Source: Sarocladium kiliense
Lineage: Eukaryota > Ascomycota > Sordariomycetes > Hypocreales > Sarocladiaceae
Direction: 5' to 3'
Length of the DNA stretch: 64,000 nt
Assembly (NCBI GenBank): GCA_030734395.1
Contig: JAUZTG010000028.1
Location: 310,001 to 374,000 of the forward strand
Positions 46,741 to 57,437 of this stretch are shown here, in pieces. Position 1 is the first letter of the stretch. Every line of letters starts with the position of its first letter. The position numbers were made by a program, and so were the translations under genes. The notes under the pieces were generated by a model that saw only the letters and a list, made by a program, of their open reading frames with translations, had not been told where the DNA came from and did not search any database.

Positions 46741-49700
46741 ATGTCACTCTATCGCATTGGCGTTGATGTCGGTGGTACCAACACAGACGCTGCCATCCTT
46801 GACATCCAAGCATCGGACACCCCTGGTCGTGGTGTTCTGGCATCTCACAAGGCATCAACAACACAAGACATCACAAGTGGCATTGAAGCCTCCATCAAGG
46901 CGGTTCTCGACAAGTCAGGTGTTGAACAAAGGCGCGTGCTAAGTGTTACCATTGGAACAACACACTTCATCAATGCTCTAGTAGAAGCCGATGAAAGGCG
47001 GCTGGACAGAGTTGCAGCAGTTCGATTGTGTGGCCCATTCACAAAGCAAATCCCTCCATTTTCGGACTTCCCTGTCGGACTGCGAGGCATCTTGGATGGT
47101 GGTGCATATTACTTGGACGGAGGGTTTGAGATCGACGGTCGTGAGATCGCGCCACTGGACGAGGCGCAGATCAAGTTTGCGACACAGAGCATCGTCGATG
47201 CCGGCATCAAGGCTGTTGCAATCGTAGGGGTCTTCTCTCCGCTCGATCATGAAGGCCTCCATGAGGAACGGTGCAAGCAGATCATGCTCGAAACGGCACC
47301 AGAGCTGCGCATTGTCTGCTCGCACGACATTGGGCCAACTGGGTTCCTCGAGAGGGAAAACGCTACAATCCTCAATGCCGCTATCCTGAGAACCGCCGAC
47401 AAGGTGACGAAAGGATTCCGGAGGGCCATGGCTAGTCTCCAGCTATCTTGCCCTCTATACCTGTCGCAGAATGACGGCACCTTGATCGAAGCAGACGCGG
47501 CTGCGGATTACCCCATCAAGACATTCGCCAGTGGTCCTACCAACAGTATGACGGGAGCGGCATTCCTCGCTGGTCTAGACACAGCAAAGCCCTCTTCAGA
47601 TCAAGAAGAAGATAGTTCCGAGGCACAGCCACAGATCATGGTAGTCGACATTGGAGGCACTACTACAGATGTCTGCGTGTTACTTCCCTCCGGCTTCCCC
47701 CGCCAGGCACCGGGCTTCGTCGAGGTTGCTGGCGTACGAACAGCATTCTCCATGCCAGAGGTAGTCTCAATCGGGTTGGGTGGTGGCAGCAAGGTCCATG
47801 TAGATGAAGCATCGAACCGTGTGGTAGCGGTCGGACCAGGCTCTGTTGGCCATCTACTTACCCAGGAAGCAATGGTCTTTGGCGGCAAGACTCTGACTTC
47901 GACCGATATTGTTGCGTCTGCAGGCAAAGCGGAACTTGGAGACCTGTCTCTTGTGAAGAATATACCAGCATCTGTTGTGGAAAGTGGCCAAAAGCAGATC
48001 AAGAAGATGCTGGAAACTGTTGTTGAGCAGATGAAAGTCTCTGATGCCCCAGTTCACATGCTTCTCTGCGGCGGTGGCGCGCTTCTGGCCACGCAAGATC
48101 TCGACAATGTCGCAAAGTGCATTGTGCCTGTTCATCAAGGAGCAGCCAACGCCGTGGGAGCTGCAATCGCAAAGGTATGTGGGGATGTCGACATCGTTGA
48201 AGTCCTCGCTGGCAGATCAGAGTCCGAGATCATTGAAGCTGCTCGGCAACGGGCTATCGATCTCGCTGTTCAGAAAGGAGCCTCAAGGGGCAGTGTGGAA
48301 ATCGTGGAAGTCAACAAGATGCCCTTGCAGTACACCAACAATGCCGCCATGAGGATTCAAATCCGCGCTGTTGGCAAGCTGGCGATTCCTACGGAGCTTT
48401 CTCCGCCTCCTACACCTCCACTCGAGAAGACTGAGGACCAGACCTTACCGACGGTTGATGAAGGGGAGAAACTCAGTGTCGCCGATGGGCTCAAATCTAC
48501 GATTAGACCAACCCTCGACGTTGACCTCACTACTTATCGGCCCGATGTTCGCAAAGGCATATGGTATGTATCTGAGGTAGACTTGGAGCTCATCTCAACG
48601 GGATGCGGCGTTCTTGGGACTGGAGGAGGTGGTCCTACACATCATGAGTTCCTAAAGAGCCTTCACGCACTACGGACAAGCGACAAAGGGAGAATGCGCA
48701 TCATCTCGCCTTCATCACTCAAAGACACAGATATGGTCTGCTTTGGTTCATGGTATGGCAGCCCCAGCGTCATCAACGAGCGCATCGCGGGAGGCAATGA
48801 AATAGCCTCTGGGATCGAAGCTATGGGCAGGATTGTTGGCCGCGAAAAGTTCGATGCGATGTTCATTGATGAAATGTGAGTAGGACTCAGAGTCACGATA
48901 CTTGGGCGGCATTGGAGCTAATATGGTCTGGTAGTGGCGGAGGCAACGGCATGAGTGCATTTCCAACAGGTGTGCATTTCGATATACCGGTTGTCGATGG
49001 TGATGCCATGGGAAGAGCCTACCCGACCATGTATCATGGTAAGCCAAACTCCATACCATCATGCCTATGGGCTGAGGTTGATCTGACACCCCTGGGTTTA
49101 GCTACTTTTAGCGTCTACGGTCACTCCATGACCCCTTGTGTGCTATCAGATGCGCGAAACAACGTGAACATCGTCATGGTGAGGATTATTGATGAACCCG
49201 ATCATCCCGAGAAGTGACTTAGCTGACCGACTTGCGCCATCACCAGAACTCCGACACTCCACAGCGACTAGAGTCAACACTTCGCACAATGGCCATTGAG
49301 CTTGGGCTCGGCTGCGCTGTGTGTGCGAACCCTCTTTCAGGAGCTGCTGTCAAATCTCATGGTGTGCCCAATACCTTGTCTCTCGCCTGGTATCTCGGGC
49401 GTGCTGTCCATCAGGCAAGGCGTTTGAAGCAGAGCTATATCGATGCTATTGTAAGATCACTGAGCAAGAAGAAACTCATTCGGCAGTTCAAGCTACTGAC
49501 ATACTTTACAGTTCGATGTCTGTGCCGGCAAGCTGCTATTTAGTGGCAAGATTGTCGATGTGCGCCGATACATCGGTGGTGGCTACACCATGGGCACCGT
49601 GATCATCGGCCCGTCCAATGACGACGGAGCTGAGAACGGCGCTTCAGGGCGAGATAACACTCACATGTTCATTCCATTCCAGAATGAATATCTATACGCT

Positions 49701-49985
49701 GCACTTGGAGACTTAGACGGGCCCGAAGACTCACGACACGTTGTCTGCACAGTTCCAGACCTGATCTCCATTCTTGGCCAGGACGGTGAGGCGATCGGAT
49801 CACAAGACCTGAGATACGGCTTGCGCGTGAGCGTGATTGCCCTCCCAGCTCATCCACTATGGAAGACAGAGCGCGGCTTGAAGATTGGTGGTCCAGAAGG
49901 ATTCGGACTCAAGATGCTGGTCGTGAGTGTGGATGATGGATTCGCTGAGTCTCGGAGCGTGATTCGAGAATTTGAAGCAATTTGA
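46741..49985 (+). CDS. Hydantoinase A - DUF917 fusion enzyme
   Basis: Exons are 46741-48875, 48935-49038, 49102-49178, 49247-49450 and 49512-49985, giving 997 aa. The N-terminal half is a hydantoinase/oxoprolinase A module: DVGGTNTD (residues 9-16) and a second phosphate-type motif VDIGGTTTDVC (about 302-312) in the actin-like ATPase fold, plus GLGGGSK. A Pro/Glu linker (about 548-590) leads to a DUF917 module from about residue 609 (ISTGCGVLGTGGGG, FIDEIGGGNGMSA, PNTLSLAWYLGRAV). DUF917 is linked in the literature to S-methyl-thiohydantoin desulfurase. The expected activity is ATP-dependent opening or processing of a hydantoin-like ring. No hydantoinase B gene is seen nearby. An in-frame ATG at 46582 would add 53 residues; the ATG at 46741 matches the family start. 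Confidence 0.9.
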
Positions 49986-50241
49986 AGGAAATTCAGGACA
50001 GGGTTCCCGGATGATTACGCATCTGAAAGGAGTATAAGAGTCACACTCTACCCTTTTACCAGGAAAAGTACCTGAACTATTATTGTAGGGGAGCAAATAC
50101 TGGCTGGAGGGCCATCTAATATGGAAGAAATAGGGTTGTATTGGGTTTATGGTTCTGGAAGACCACGCTCAGAGAACTAGGAAGGTTTGGCACTACCAGA
50201 AAACACCCTAGACTTTCAAGACATCACGCACATACGGGCCC

Positions 50242-50772
50242 CTATACGGCCGTGGCTGGCCTCTGGACATAGGTGTGAGTCAAGATCGGATGCTCGAACT
50301 CAATGTCGGCATAGTAGAACTCCTCGTACACGGAATGCCGAGGTTTGCACAAATCGCATTCGGAAGTCTGCTTAGAGATGTCAATGCGGAACTGCAGTCT
50401 CACCTCTTTGCTGATCTTATGCTTGCCTTCAGTAGCAGCCGCTAGGTATTCGGCCTTTGTGAACGCAGTCTTGGTGTTGAATTTGAGACTGAACACCCAG
50501 AGTGAGTTGTCGCCACCGTAGTGGTCAAACTTTCCCTGAAGACTGCCGCTGGCGATGAGCTTATCAAGACAAAGTGGCTCATTGTTCTTCCCGATGGTCG
50601 CTGATAGTAGTTCACAGGACTCGGTCCAGCCTGGTTTGCCGTAGTACCTAGGGGCGGAGCTGATCACGAGTGTGTGCACTCCCGACTCATGTTTGATGAG
50701 ATGAGGGCCTGTATACTCGATATTCGGAAAGTTGTAGCGCATGCTACCTGTAGATGAAGTATGACCAGACAT
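50242..50772 (-). CDS. Unknown 176-residue protein, copy B of a local family
   Basis: Single exon, function not recognised, no signal peptide or membrane segment. It shares the layout of the 188-residue protein at 39590-40156 (-): N-I-E-Y-T-GP near residue 17, TESCELL, a central GKFD, SLWVFSLKF and a final strand before QRP. Copy B has a unique CDLCKPRH segment and no acidic insert. It lies 256 bp beyond the hydantoinase stop, convergent with it. The two copies flank the regulator, permease and enzyme. Confidence 0.72.
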   Translation of the reverse strand: MSGHTSSTGSMRYNFPNIEYTGPHLIKHESGVHTLVISSAPRYYGKPGWTESCELLSATIGKNNEPLCLDKLIASGSLQGKFDHYGGDNSLWVFSLKFNTKTAFTKAEYLAAATEGKHKISKEVRLQFRIDISKQTSECDLCKPRHSVYEEFYYADIEFEHPILTHTYVQRPATAV

Positions 50773-51722
50773 CCTTTCTAATAGTTAGCTACAAGGAGCG
50801 AAGATCACAGTGAATGGTGTCGCTGTTGCGTCTCCTGAAGTCAAGACGATAAGGCTACGAGGAGATCTTGGATCATAGGAGCGTGGGAATCACATTCTAC
50901 TTAAGTTAATACGGACAAGACATCTCCGCTCAACAGACGGCTTTCTCTGCTTCTTCGCTAGAAACTGTATTTGTGCTGTACGTTCTTTAGGCCATTCATG
51001 TTTATCACAAGCGGTTGGTCATTATCATTGCTCAAAGGCCAGCAGTGCATACACAAAGCACCACACAGCTCACGATCACCCATTGCCATGCGTATCGGAA
51101 ATTAGCTTCCCATGCAGGTACATTCGGTTCAAGACATCCCTTTCACAGTTGTTCGGCGAACCTCATCGTCACGTCGGACAAAACGGGATGCGGCGACTCA
51201 GAAGGTGGTTGTCTGTGAATCCGCCATGTCTACAAAGAACCCCTTGATTTAGCGTCGGTCCTAAGCAGAGCATAGTTCCCACTGTCTTTCTCTCTTCTTA
51301 CCAAAGTCAGAAGCACTTGATCAAGGTTTCAGGGCTGCAAAGCGTAATTGTTCAAGAAGAGAACATGCCTGAAAGCAAAGACCTTGCAGGGAAGCTTCGA
51401 GGGACAATGTGGCTCGATGTCGGCAAACTAGGTCCTGCATCGTATACCATACGGGCCTTGATATCGTTAAATTAAAGCTAAAAGTAGTTTCTTGGGTTCA
51501 GTGTTGCTGAAACCTATAGTTGCGAAAATGCAAACCTTCGATGGTTGGTCGAAAGCATCATCCTTGAGTTAATTTCGGACTCACAATGGCATCTCCGACT
51601 CAACGAATAAAAAAATACCCTTCCTCAGGTTTTCAGGTTCTCTAACCCTTACTCAAACATAATCAAGGAATCCCCATTGCGAAAGAAAAAGTCTCAGAAT
51701 CCCCATATCTTGAACGCACACC
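50773..51722. other. Divergent promoter region, no gene seen
   Basis: Both flanking genes start from this 950-bp stretch. Open frames are under 70 codons. It includes an A7 tract near 51609 and otherwise no notable structure. Confidence 0.6.
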
Positions 51723-53081
51723 ATGCCTCAACCAACTCTGTCCTGGATGGCTGCGACTTGGCCTGTCACACGCGGTCCTTTCCAGTTCAACCCCAGGACC
51801 AACCAGCTCGTTGTACTTGCTTCAGATGGCAACGTCTATTATCGCGCTTCTCCTATAGAGATCGCCGAACACGTCATGTTCCTAAGCCAGCTGAAGCCCA
51901 GTGCTTGGTACCAGGCTCAGCTCATCCACTACGGACTACAGGCCTCTGCCGACTTGCAGTTGGCAATGTTGAGGCTTCGAATTTTGGTCAAGTATCACCA
52001 TGGTCAAAGACCTGCGAGGGTGCCTCGCGAGATCATGAGGCTGGAGAAACAGCCTCAGAACCGAGCGAGGTGGCTCAGACAGCGCAGGAGTATCCCCGTT
52101 GGGCGCAGATATGTCAGCACTGGAACGCAGACAGAAGAGCAGGCACCTATCAGTAATACCGGCCATGGTCGAATCACGAGCGAGCCCTCGTTGCATTTGC
52201 CCTCGACAAGAGAGAGGCTAAGCACTTGGGAAAGCGCCGCTGCTGAGAGCCAGCAGCCTCACGGCCTCGCTATACAGAAAAGTGAGACCGAGGCCGAAGC
52301 AAAAGAGGTGAAGGTGAAGCTCGAGCCTTCCGACGGCGGTCACGTCTTCCAAGGCACAGCAGCCGAGGTCAAGACCGAGCAGACTGGGCGCAAGATCAAA
52401 TGCGAGTTCTCTCCCGAGGACACTGAGCGGAAGAACAAACGCGAATTCTCTCCTGAAGATGGACGCGCCCGCGTTTCGATGTCTTCAGCATCTGCTTCGG
52501 CAGTCAGGACTGAGCAGAGTGAGTGCCATATCAAACGCGAGTTTTCTCCTGACTCCGAGGTTCGGCTTGAAGACATTCCTCTCTTGCCCTGGACACAGCA
52601 AACCCCAACCACACATCAGCAAGTTGATGGGCATCCTGTTCCCCAAGCCTCTGCACTCGACTATTTCAGCGGCTCCTACAGAATATCCTCAAGACACCCT
52701 GGAATCGACGCCACTTCTACTCTCTCAATCGTGGCGGACGGTGCCACACTTTGGTGCCGAGTCGTCTCGACCAACAGCTATGCAGCGACACGATCAGTCA
52801 TCCACCTACGCAACAACGCCTGCCAGGGATCGTCCGGGAACTTGGCTGTGGAATGGAGAGGTCAGCTGAATGGCAGAGCTATTGGGCAGCAGCAGGGATG
52901 CTTTGGTTTCCTGGGGAATGGAAGTTTGAAGGGACATTTGCAAGGAATTAGAGGGTACTCGTTCAAGGCAGAGCGTATTGAAGTGGGTGACGAGGAGGGA
53001 GATGGAGCTGTTCTCAAGTCTATTCAAGATGAATGGGTGTCTCTGGACACGAATGATGTGCCGTATCCTGATGCGCGTTGA
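51723..53081 (+). CDS. Unknown protein with a cluster of SUMO-acceptor-like motifs
   Basis: Single exon, 452 aa, not recognised. Residues 1-140 look folded (FNPRTNQLVVLASDGNVYYRAS, then helices) and end in a very basic segment (ARWLRQRRSIPVGRR). The middle (about 140-290) is disordered and contains repeated psi-K-x-E motifs: V198-K-L-E, V216-K-T-E, I225-K-C-E, N238-K-R-E and I270-K-R-E. Three of these are followed directly by FSP. A C-terminal beta-rich domain (about 305-430) starts DYFSGSYRISS and contains GFLGNGSLKGHLQGI. The pattern suggests a nuclear protein modified by SUMO and proline-directed kinases, which is inference. The start gives the longest frame and no upstream in-frame ATG is needed. 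Confidence 0.78.
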   Translation: MPQPTLSWMAATWPVTRGPFQFNPRTNQLVVLASDGNVYYRASPIEIAEHVMFLSQLKPSAWYQAQLIHYGLQASADLQLAMLRLRILVKYHHGQRPARVPREIMRLEKQPQNRARWLRQRRSIPVGRRYVSTGTQTEEQAPISNTGHGRITSEPSLHLPSTRERLSTWESAAAESQQPHGLAIQKSETEAEAKEVKVKLEPSDGGHVFQGTAAEVKTEQTGRKIKCEFSPEDTERKNKREFSPEDGRARVSMSSASASAVRTEQSECHIKREFSPDSEVRLEDIPLLPWTQQTPTTHQQVDGHPVPQASALDYFSGSYRISSRHPGIDATSTLSIVADGATLWCRVVSTNSYAATRSVIHLRNNACQGSSGNLAVEWRGQLNGRAIGQQQGCFGFLGNGSLKGHLQGIRGYSFKAERIEVGDEEGDGAVLKSIQDEWVSLDTNDVPYPDAR

Positions 53082-53396
53082 GGTCATTTCCAGGGTCGGT
53101 AGTTCCGGACGGAGAGAGTATGAGTATGTGTTAGCTTAGTGAGTCAAAGCAGAAGATGGATGATTTGGATAGTAGCCAGTTCGCGAATACCATTTTAATT
53201 GTAACGGGTATTGTTCAGCCGCCCCAATGTGGTTACCGTGGGGGTTATCGCCAGGTCGGTGGCGTCCCGCAGCACCAACCTAAGCATGTACCGTAGCGCG
53301 GGGCCTCGAAAATGAATGACCCTTTCGCCGAGCACGTCCTGCTTTCTCACGAGGCCTTTCCGACCAAGACGACTGCTTGTGATTCAATAAACCGCA
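53082..53396. other. Short intergenic region
   Basis: It holds the 3' UTR of the preceding gene and the promoter of the Rho-like gene. Nothing else is seen. Confidence 0.6.
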
Positions 53397-54157
53397 ATGG
53401 AAGCGGAAACGATCAAGGTCCTCCTAGTTGGAGATGAGCAATGCGGGAAGACGACCTTCATGTCGTAAGTCTCCCTCACCCTTCGCCTCACCTTCAGCCG
53501 AACTCGGACGCATACCCTATTACCTCACTGACAATTATGAATCCTTAGTCGGCTGAGCGCTGGCGAGCATGTCAATCCAATCCCCATATTACGCGACATT
53601 GATCAGCCGTTCATCTTTGAGATCAAGCTTGGGGAGAAGCGCTTTCGATTTGAACTATTTGATACATCGAGCCCGGAGAATTGGAAGCTCTTGGACCCCG
53701 ATGTGGTAGTGATTTGCTACGATATCAGCCAACGGCTGAGTTTGATCAACATGAAGAGATATGTATGTACCATCCTCCCCTGTCCCTTTGCGCTGGAGCC
53801 GCCCATACCGTGCCCTCTACATGTGCTTTTCTCCCTGCACTTTGCCAAGCCAAGCACGTCGCTGATCCCACGCAGTGGCTTAACGAAGTCAAGATGGCCT
53901 TCCATCGGGTCGACTACCTCCCCATCGTAGTGCTCGGCCTGAAGCGTGACCTCCGCTCCGAGGATGACCCTAACGGTATCATCTACCCGCAAGAAGCGTA
54001 CCAGAAGGCGCAAGAGATGCGCGCTGATCGATATGTCGAGTGCTCGGCAGTGACGGGCGAGCTCCTGCGTCCAGCATTCGAGGATATCTGCAAGACAGCT
54101 GTGCAGTTCATGTCGGCGAATGGGGCACAAGGCGATGGCGGATGCAAGATCTTGTGA
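53397..54157 (+). CDS. Atypical Rho-like small GTPase, degenerate G motifs
   Basis: Exons are 53397-53464, 53549-53762 and 53876-54157, giving 187 aa. The P-loop is intact (GDEQCGKTT, about 12-20). The G3 box reads DTSSPENW in place of DTAGQE, so both the conserved Gly and the catalytic Gln are missing. G4 reads LKRD in place of [NT]KxD. The effector loop lacks the usual Thr. The Rho-type G5 neighbourhood YVECSA is kept, with a shortened Rho insert. The C-terminus CKIL is a CaaX box of the geranylgeranyl type. Such changes predict weak or no GTP hydrolysis, as in Rnd-type proteins, or altered nucleotide binding. Likely membrane-bound, possibly a polarity or signalling factor. It converges with the Rpc17 gene, 67 bp between stops. 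Confidence 0.85.
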
Positions 54158-54224
54158 GCTGGGCGTCTGGGTGCAAGAACCCTTTTGCGGCTGCACGAGT
54201 TTTCATTCCCTTGGCTCCGTGGGC

Positions 54225-54771
54225 TCACTTTGCCGCGTCCTCCATCGCCACATCATCTCCGCCATCAGCTGTCTGCTCAGCAGCCTCCTGAGGGAATGCG
54301 CCGAGTACCTCCGCGATGATATTGACGATCTCCTCCTGTTGCTCGTATACAAAACGATCTTCCATATCCTCGACGACAGTATTGAGAGCTGGTACCGAAG
54401 CCGGTCGAAGGTTGAGAATCATTACAAGCTCACCTTTGGAAAGTTCGTAGGGACGAAGACGTTCCATGAGCTGGGGAATGACGGCAGGAGTATATGTGCT
54501 CGGTTTTTGGGAAAGCGGATTGGCCTTGTCGGACATGTATTGGAGGACCTACAGGAAGCGCATGGTGTCAGCAGTGTACCCCGGGCTCAAAAGCATCGAA
54601 TAACTGGCGATTGGGGGTCGAAAGAACGGGAGGGCTTACCTCTCTCATGATGGTGGCAGAATTCGGCGGTGGGCGACGCTTCTTCTGCTTGTAGCGAGCG
54701 CTCTGCTCTGCTACGTGTTTGTGGACCTCGAAGTTAGAGAGTACAGCATTCTGAGCTTCAAGGATCTTCAT
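54225..54771 (-). CDS. rpc17: RNA polymerase III subunit Rpc17/Rpc9 (CRCP)
   Basis: Rpb4-like subunit that pairs with Rpc25 in the Pol III stalk and helps recruit TFIIIB. Exons on the - strand are 54771-54640 and 54548-54225 (intron 91 nt), giving 151 aa. The N-terminus has MKILEAQNAVLSNFEVHKH, a typical CRCP start (residues aligned at LSNFEV). The HRDC-like Rpb4 domain follows, with LMERLRPYELSKGELVMILNLRP, then IVNIIAEVLGAFP. The end is acidic. Length matches the family. Confidence 0.9.
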
Positions 54772-56001
54772 CTTGAGTGTCCGAAACAGCCGTCAAGCTG
54801 TCGAGACGGGCAATATGGGCTTGAAGGTGGCACGGCGTTCGTGGTGGGAAAAGGAACTACGACTGAGGGCATCACGGAATTTCTTTTCGCTGGCACTGGA
54901 AACGGGTGCTGCGTTAGTGAGGGGCAGCAGCTCTCAGTGGTACTGAGTGTGGTGGGGCACGAGTGCCAGTAGCTCCGAGCCTGGCAACATTGTAGTAGCG
55001 ACGGACGGGAGGATGGAGGAGTCATCAGCTGAAAGAATGGCGTGACATGTGACTGTCAAGTAACAAGAGCCATCTTTGGTCAAGCTGGCTGCTCATTCCA
55101 ATTCCACAGCATCTTGTGACACATGTATTGATTGTATTGTAAGTGCGTAATCTCGCATCTGCTGGCTGCTGCATCGTGAGGTGCTGTCCGGGACAACCAT
55201 CACCCGGGAATTCCCTGCATGTTGAAATCATCAACTCCCCAGCTCGCTGAAGATACCAGGCCAACCACTGACAGTTGGCCCATTTAGGTGACCTCAGCCT
55301 CCGTCATAACCGCCGTAGCCGTCGCCTACACCACTGTACCGCACCCGTCACGCCTCAGCTCCGGCCGAACCTTGAGGTGGCTTGCTTGACTCGGACCCTG
55401 CCTGCAGCCGAGCCACGCCGAGCTGGTGCCTCTTCGATCTCCGGTCTCGATCTCTCTCCCTTTGAGCAAGGCTAATTCATCCTAATTCATCCTCCCTCCT
55501 TAAGTCGTCTCGACGATCGCCAATCGAGGCATCCAATTGCATCTAATATTCCTCTTTTCTGCATCGTCTCCTACCCTCCCACGACCAAACGGCTTCTCCA
55601 AGCCAGCAGTTCCAACAGTGAGTCCCCCTCCCCCACGTCGCCGGAATCGGGGCCCCGTCCGTCTTCACCTGCTGCCCGCTGACGTCGGCTGCAAGGCCCC
55701 CCCACCTGAGAGACTCAACCTACAACCACCAAAAAAAAGTCGGCTTCTGCCTTTTTCCCTCTGCCGCGCAGCCTCATCGCCATTCACCGCTGCGCAACAG
55801 CCAATAGCTCACCGTCCGACAATCCAATTGTCCTCTGCTCGCCTCGGCTGGCCACAGCCTGGTGACCACCGGCTCCCGATCCTGTTCATTTCGACTGCGT
55901 CCTGCGGCTTGGTTTGACATTGGAGAAGGTACACTTCCGAGTCCGGCGGTGTTCAGAGTTTTTTTCTTCGGTCTCGACTACATACACACAACTCGCCCAC
56001 C
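54772..56001. other. Divergent promoter and long leader of the PRPP synthetase gene
   Basis: No gene is seen. The 55,270-56,001 part is pyrimidine-rich and likely transcribed as leader. A GTGAGT at about 55,619 could be the donor of a leader intron, but I cannot fix its acceptor. Confidence 0.5.
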
Positions 56002-57437
56002 ATGGTTCGCAACATCGTCCTCCTCGGTGGCAATTCCCACCCGGAGCTTGTTGAGAGCATCGCCAATATTCTTTGTGTGCCGCCCGGTAACCGGATCCTT
56101 GGCAAGTTCTCTGGCGGCGAGTCACGCTGCGAGATCAAGGACTCCGTTCGCGGCAAGGATGTCTACATCGTCCAGTCTGGGGCTGGACATGTCAACGACC
56201 ACCTCATTGACCTCTGCATCATGATCTCCGCCTGCAAGACCGGCTCAGCAAAACGTGTCACCGCTGTCGTCCCCCTCTTCCCATACTCCCGTCAACCCGA
56301 TCTCCCTTACAACAAAACCGGCGCTCCTCTCTCCAGGTATGCGCCTGAGGGTAGCTCTTCCCGGAAAGACTACACTTTCGAGAGCGTTCCCGCCACACCC
56401 AGGCCTGGCGGTCCTAAGAGCAATGGCTTGTCAAATGGCGTAGGCAGCCTCGCGGACAAGCTCGCCAGAAGCAGCATCGCCGAGGATGCTCCCGAAGGCC
56501 AGACCACCGGCCCGAATGGCGAGTATTTCCCTAAGCGATCCGACACCATCTCCAGCATGGGCTCAAACGGTAACGGCAACGGCCGAGGACACACGGCCGA
56601 GAACTCCCTCACATCGACGAAGAGCTTCACCACTCACGACTACGAGAACCCCGTGGGCATCAGCAACTTCCGGGCTAAGCCGGGATACAAGCAATGGGTG
56701 GCCCAGGCCGGCACTCTGGTTGCTGACCTCCTTACCTGCGCTGGTGCAGACCACATCATTACCATGGACCTCCACGACCCTCAGTATCAGGGTTACTTCG
56801 ATATTCCCGTCGACAACCTTTACGGAAAGCCTCTCATCCAGAACTACATTCAACAATACATCCCCGACTACAGGGACGCCGTCGTAGTATCTCCCGATGC
56901 TGGTGGTGCCAAGCGAGCTACCCTGATTGCCGACAGCTTGAACATGGAGTTTGCGCTCATCCACAAGGTAAAATCCGCTTTGACCCCTTTGAAGACGCTT
57001 TTCACGTCTTGCTATCCCTTCAAAACCTCCGGATGGTCAAACTCACCCATGTATAGGAACGCCGCCCGATCAAGTTCACGGAACAGCGCAACGCCAGCAT
57101 GATGCTCGTTGGCGACATCGCTAATCGCGTCTGTATCCTCGTTGACGACATCATCGACACCGCCAACACAATCACTCGTGCTGCCAAGCTCCTCAAGCGC
57201 GAGGGCGCTCTCAAAGTCATCGTTCTCGTCACCCACGGCGTCTTCAGCGGAGATGCGATCCCGAGGATCAACGCCTGCGGTATCGACAAAATCGTAGTGA
57301 CCAACTCGGTCCCCCAGGACGAGCATAAGAAGATCTGCCCGAAGCTGGAGGTCCTGGATATCTCGCCCGTGTTTGGAGAGGCTATCAGGAGGGTGCATCA
57401 TGGAGAGAGTATTAGTGTGCTTTTCCAGTACTCATAG
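56002..57437 (+). CDS. prs5: Ribose-phosphate pyrophosphokinase, Prs5-like subunit with insert
   Basis: Makes or helps make PRPP from ribose 5-phosphate and ATP, for nucleotide, His and Trp synthesis. Exons are 56002-56967 and 57057-57437, giving 448 aa. Conserved parts are GNSHPEL (about 10-16), VVPLFPYSRQ (ATP site, about 90-100), ITMDLHDPQ and DAVVVSPDAGGAKR. The PRPP/ribose-5-phosphate loop reads ILVDDIIDTANT (about 346-357), where the usual family form ends in DTAGT. A 110-residue low-complexity insert (about 113-222) interrupts the fold after the ATP-site Tyr-Ser-Arg-Gln. Yeast Prs1 and Prs5 also carry non-homologous inserts and work in hetero-oligomers. The insert position suggests Prs5 rather than Prs1; this subtype call is from memory. 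Confidence 0.9.
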
